Below, piece after piece: positions 60,879 to 64,000 of a stretch of 64,000 bases of DNA. Every line of letters begins with the position of its first letter. Position 1 is the stretch's first letter. Under the pieces are notes generated by a model that made no database searches, was not told where the DNA came from, and saw nothing but the letters and a program-made list of their open reading frames with translations. A program made the position numbers and the translations under genes. Origin of the DNA: Leifsonia aquatica H1aii (GTDB taxonomy: Bacteria; Actinomycetota; Actinomycetes; Actinomycetales; Microbacteriaceae); contig NZ_AYMR01000011.1 in assembly GCF_000633535.1 (NCBI RefSeq), positions 1-64,000 of the forward strand, written 5' to 3'.

Positions 60879-62222
60879 CTACTTCTTCGCGAGCAGTTCC
60901 TTGGACTGCTCCTGCATCTTCTGGAAGATGCTCTCATCCGCCTTGTTCGTGAAGTACGACTCGAACTGCGGGACCATCGCGTTGGTGAGCGCGGCGCCGT
61001 TGTTGTAGATCGGGCTCGGGAAGAGCTCGTCGTTCTTCACGTAGTCGGAGAACACCCGGAAGTCGGGCAGCTTCGCGCTCTCCTGCTGGCTCAGAGCATC
61101 CATCGACGCGCCGATCGACGGGAAGAACGAGGCGTTGTACGTGGCCGCCTTGGTCTGGCAGGCCTCGCTCTCCTGGTACGCGACCCACTTCCAGGTCTGG
61201 TCGATGTGCTTGCCGCCTGCCCAGATGTTGTTGCCGTTCGAGTTGGACATCGCATGACGCTTGCCGTCGCTTCCGGCCGGCATCGGCGCGATCCCGACAG
61301 TGGTCGTCTTCAGTGCGGCGTAGGTCGACGCCTCCCAGGTGCCGCCGAGGGTGATCGCGACGTTGCCCGAGGCCAGCTGCTCGTTGCTGGCTGTCGTGAA
61401 CTGGTTGAGTTGCGGCGTATATCCGTCGTTGGCGAGCGTGCGGACCAGCTTGATCCCGGAGACGACCTTCGGGTCGTTGTAGTTGAACACGGTGGCCCAC
61501 TGGTTCTTGTTCGGGATGTTGATGCCGTCGTTCGGCAGGATCCAGCCCCACGCGTTCTGCCCGAACGGGTCGCCCGTCGACTCGAGGTTGCTCATGCCGT
61601 AGGTGGCGATGTTCTTCGAGTCGAAGCCGGGCTGGTCGCCGCGGACGCCGTTCTTGTCCACGGTGAGGTGCTTGATCATCTGCCAGAGGGTGCCGCCGTC
61701 GTCGGGGTTCCAGGTGGCCTTGGCCATGTCGTCGACGGTGTACCCGGCCTTCTCGAGCAGGTCCGTGTTGAAGTAGAGCACCCCGGTCGCCCAGTCCATC
61801 GGCAGGGCGTACTGCTTGCCGTCGGTGTACTTCCACGCATCCGTGCCGATGGCGTACTGGCTCATGTCGATCGTGTCCTGCTTGATCTTGTCGTCCATCG
61901 CGAGAAGCTGGTGCTGGCTGGCGTACGACTGCAGGTAGGTGACGCTGTTCATGAAGGCGTCCGGGGCGTCGCCGGACACGAATCCTGCGGTGATCTTCGT
62001 GAAGTAGTCGCTGACCTGGTACTGCGAGATCTTCACGGTGATGTCCGGGTTCTCCTTCTCGAACGCCGGGATGCACTGCTGGTAGGCCGCGGCCGGGTTC
62101 GGGTCCCACGTCCACCAGTTGACGGTGACCTTGCCGTCAGATCCGCCGCCGCCGGTGCAGCCGGCAAGCGCCATGAGGACTGCAGCGCCCGCGGCGATGG
62201 GGACGATCTTCTTGAGTTTCAC
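60879..62222 (-). CDS. Sugar ABC transporter substrate-binding lipoprotein (CUT1)
   Basis: 447 aa, SBP family 1. The lipoprotein signal peptide ends in LAGC (Cys 22), followed by a Gly/Ser linker and VNWWTWDPNPAAAYQQCIPAFEKENPDITVKI. Later motifs include YALPMDWATGVLYFNTDLLEKAGY and AGGKHIDQTWKWVAYQES. Starts with GTG after AAAGAGG. It sits downstream of both permease genes. The likely ligand is an alpha-galactoside or fucosylated oligosaccharide, judged from the GH36/GH95 genes that follow. Confidence 0.92.
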   Translation of the reverse strand: MKLKKIVPIAAGAAVLMALAGCTGGGGSDGKVTVNWWTWDPNPAAAYQQCIPAFEKENPDITVKISQYQVSDYFTKITAGFVSGDAPDAFMNSVTYLQSYASQHQLLAMDDKIKQDTIDMSQYAIGTDAWKYTDGKQYALPMDWATGVLYFNTDLLEKAGYTVDDMAKATWNPDDGGTLWQMIKHLTVDKNGVRGDQPGFDSKNIATYGMSNLESTGDPFGQNAWGWILPNDGINIPNKNQWATVFNYNDPKVVSGIKLVRTLANDGYTPQLNQFTTASNEQLASGNVAITLGGTWEASTYAALKTTTVGIAPMPAGSDGKRHAMSNSNGNNIWAGGKHIDQTWKWVAYQESEACQTKAATYNASFFPSIGASMDALSQQESAKLPDFRVFSDYVKNDELFPSPIYNNGAALTNAMVPQFESYFTNKADESIFQKMQEQSKELLAKK

Positions 62223-62252
62223 GGTTGGGTGCCTCTTTCTGGATTGCGGTCT

Positions 62253-62276
62253 CCGGGCGGCGTCGGTGCCGCCCGG
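62253..62276. repeat. Hairpin upstream of sugar-binding-protein gene
   Basis: Perfect 9-bp arms CCGGGCGGC / GCCGCCCGG with a 6-nt loop in the 112-nt gap between the MalG-type permease stop and the binding-protein start. May terminate or process the upstream permease mRNA. Confidence 0.6.
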
Positions 62277-62334
62277 TTCTGGAGCGCACTCGTCCCACCG
62301 ACGCTGCTCGCGCCGGCTCGTCGACGAGTGGGTG

Positions 62335-63276
62335 TTATTTGATTCCGGTGAAGCCGATCGAGTTGACGATGCGTTTGCCGAAGATCATGAAGAGCACGAG
62401 CATCGGCAGTGCGGCGACCAGCGAGGCCGCCATCAGCCCGGCGTAGTCGGGCTGGGTCTGTGGGGAGGCCTGCTGGAACACGCCCAGTGCGACGGTGAGC
62501 GGGCGGACGCTCGGGTCGTTGGCGATCAGCAGAGGCCAGAAGTACTCGTTCCAGGCATTGATGAAGGTGAGGAGCGACAGGGTCATGAGCGGTCCGGTGG
62601 TCATCGGCACGGTGATCCTGAAGAGGATCTTGAACGGTCCGAGCCCGTCGATCAGGGCCGCCTCCTCGATCTCAGAGCTGAGTCCGAGCATGAACTGCCG
62701 GAGGAAGAAGATCGCGAAGGCCGAGAACAGCGCGCTGGGCGCGATGAGTCCGGCGAACGTGTTGGTCAGGCCGAGGTCGTGGATGAGCACGAAGTTCGGC
62801 AGCAGCGTCATGATCCCGGGGATCATCAGCGCGGCGAGGAAGATCGAGAACACGATGTTGCGTCCACGCCACTGCAAGCGGGCGAACGCGTACGCGGCGA
62901 GCAAGGAGCAGAAGACGACGATCACCGTCAGCAGAGTCGCGTAGATCACGGAGTTGCGGACGAAGAGCCCCAGGTCGATCGACGCGCCGGAGCCCCCCTC
63001 GGCGATCGCTTCGTCGGGCGTCGCGATCCCGAGGACGCGGAGGAACGGTCCGAGGGTGAAGCCGACCGGCAGCAACGACGTCGGATTGCTGATCAGCGCG
63101 TAGTTGTTCGAGAGCGCCGTGCGCAGGATCCAGTAGAACGGGAAGAGCGTCACCAGCAGGAACAGCGACAAGTAGATCCAGGCGATGGTCTTCCCGAGGG
63201 AGAACCTGCGGCGGGACCGGGACCGCGCAAGAGGCGCGGTGGCGACGTCGGGCTGAGGGAGGAGTGTGGTGGTCAT
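62335..63276 (-). CDS. Sugar ABC transporter permease (MalG type, CUT1)
   Basis: 313 aa with six membrane helices after a basic N-terminus. The EAA loop reads EIEEAALIDGLGPFKILFRITVPMTTGP, and FPFYWILRTALSNN near the start is typical of MalG/LacG. It forms the inner-membrane channel with the MalF-type subunit upstream. Start ATG 63276 lies 5 nt after the other permease's stop; the frame is open upstream but inside that gene. Confidence 0.94.
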   Translation of the reverse strand: MTTTLLPQPDVATAPLARSRSRRRFSLGKTIAWIYLSLFLLVTLFPFYWILRTALSNNYALISNPTSLLPVGFTLGPFLRVLGIATPDEAIAEGGSGASIDLGLFVRNSVIYATLLTVIVVFCSLLAAYAFARLQWRGRNIVFSIFLAALMIPGIMTLLPNFVLIHDLGLTNTFAGLIAPSALFSAFAIFFLRQFMLGLSSEIEEAALIDGLGPFKILFRITVPMTTGPLMTLSLLTFINAWNEYFWPLLIANDPSVRPLTVALGVFQQASPQTQPDYAGLMAASLVAALPMLVLFMIFGKRIVNSIGFTGIK

Positions 63277-63281
63277 GGTTC

Positions 63282-64000
63282 TCAGTTCGTGTCCGTGTCG
63301 TTGGCGCGCATGAGGCGCATCTGGAAGAACGTGATGAGCAGCAGCATCACGAACAGGGCCATCGACATCGTCAAGGCGTAGCCGAAGTTGAACTCGGCGA
63401 AGCCGGTCTTGTAGATGTACAGCGGGAGCACGTTGGAGGCGTTCGCAGGCCCGCCCTTGGTCGTCACCGCGACGAGGTCGAAGACCTGGAAGGAGCTGAT
63501 GATGGTCAGCACCACGACCATCGCCATGATCGGACGCAGCAGGGGGAGGGTCAGTCGGGTGAACATCCGGATCTCGCCGGCGCCGTCGATCCGGCCGGCT
63601 TCGTAGATCTCGCCGGGGATGGTCTGGAGGCCCGCGAAGATCAGGATGGCGTTGTAGCCCATCGCTTTCCAGATACTGATGAACGCGAGGGTGGGGATGA
63701 CCCAGTCCTGGGACCCGAGGAACAGGATGGGGTGCCCGCCGAATGCCTTGATGACGGCGTTCACGATCCCGAGACCAGGGTCGAGCATCCATTGCCACAC
63801 GAGAGCGGCGACGACACCCGAGATGAGGAACGGGAGCAGGACCATGCCGCGGATCACGCTGGAGGAGGTCAGGCGATGGAGGATGACCGCGGTGATCAGC
63901 GAGATGGCGAGGCCGAGGACCACCGAGAGCAGAACGAAGTAGACCGTGACTCCGAGCGAGTTCCAGAAGACGCCGTCGCCCAGCAGCTGCTGGTAGTTGG
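63282..64000 (-). CDS. Sugar ABC transporter permease (MalF type, CUT1), 5'-truncated
   Basis: C-terminal 239 residues of a MalF/UgpA-type permease; the start is beyond the right edge. The visible sequence runs from NYQQLLGDGVFWNSLGVTVYFVLL through helices 2-6. The EAA loop is GEIYEAGRIDGAGEIRMFTRLTLPLLRP. No ATPase gene is visible in the window for this transporter; CUT1 importers in actinobacteria often share an MsmK-type ATPase encoded elsewhere. Confidence 0.94.
   Translation of the reverse strand, partial: NYQQLLGDGVFWNSLGVTVYFVLLSVVLGLAISLITAVILHRLTSSSVIRGMVLLPFLISGVVAALVWQWMLDPGLGIVNAVIKAFGGHPILFLGSQDWVIPTLAFISIWKAMGYNAILIFAGLQTIPGEIYEAGRIDGAGEIRMFTRLTLPLLRPIMAMVVVLTIISSFQVFDLVAVTTKGGPANASNVLPLYIYKTGFAEFNFGYALTMSMALFVMLLLITFFQMRLMRANDTDTN

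Overview
The window looks like chromosomal DNA of a high-GC actinobacterium, most likely a member of the Microbacteriaceae (Leifsonia/Microbacterium-like). Evidence: very high GC; a dnaK-grpE-dnaJ-hspR operon with HAIR operators; a Dcd of the mycobacterial bifunctional type; a type 1 Idi; a LAxTG sorting signal of the class E sortase type; and many genes whose start codon lies exactly 6 nt after a TANNNT -10 box, as in leaderless actinobacterial transcription. No phage, IS, CRISPR array or rRNA is visible. There is one tRNA, Gly-CCC. Every gene-free stretch is shorter than 300 nt.

Layout. 1-5.2 kb: the end of a LacI regulator, a membrane-anchored esterase, the threonine-degrading kbl-tdh pair, and a GAP-family membrane protein with a disturbed 5' end. 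5.2-9.5 kb: a polar amino-acid ABC transporter with an AraC-type regulator built into the operon, divergent from a cupin gene. 9.6-12.5 kb: an unrecognised gene, a cysteine hydrolase, and an ECF sigma factor with a SnoaL-like extension coupled to an AhpD-like protein. 12.6-16.9 kb: the heat-shock operon. 17-23.3 kb: a GntR/DUF1648 pair, a small alarmone synthetase, a canonical ECF41 sigma factor divergent from an NmrA-like NAD(P)-binding protein, a DUF2461 protein and an MFS transporter. 23.4-25.2 kb: two divergent MarR-like regulators, each interrupted by a long His/Gly/Arg-rich disordered segment. 25.3-30.1 kb: a wall-anchored glucoamylase-like enzyme, idi, an SDR enzyme, a calycin-like protein and dcd.

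From 30 kb onward the window is mostly carbohydrate scavenging. 30.1-38.8 kb: an Opp/Dpp-type ABC importer (binding protein, two ATPases, two permeases) translationally coupled to a GH3 beta-glucosidase, with a divergent TetR gene and a promoter-embedded operator. After a DUF4037 gene and tRNA-Gly(CCC) comes a second TetR-controlled operon (40.3-47.6 kb): MFS sugar transporter, GH1, GH2, GH3. Between the sugar loci (48.5-52.1 kb) are a histidine phosphatase, a DUF2207 membrane protein and a diacylglycerol-kinase-like lipid kinase. 52.2-64 kb: a DUF5107-TPR protein and an operon with CUT1 permeases (the first cut by the window edge), a binding protein, GH36 alpha-galactosidase, GH95 alpha-L-fucosidase and an AraC regulator.

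Read together, the enzymes of the right half (beta-glucosidases, beta-galactosidase-type GH2, alpha-galactosidase, alpha-fucosidase) would suit uptake and stepwise trimming of plant cell-wall oligosaccharides such as fucosylated xyloglucan fragments; this substrate is an inference. The observations I consider most unusual are the split MarR pair, the strict leaderless start geometry, the paired sigma/partner loci with matching promoter-like motifs, the TetR-controlled Opp-type beta-glucoside importer, and the nested palindromes and tandem duplication flanking hspR.
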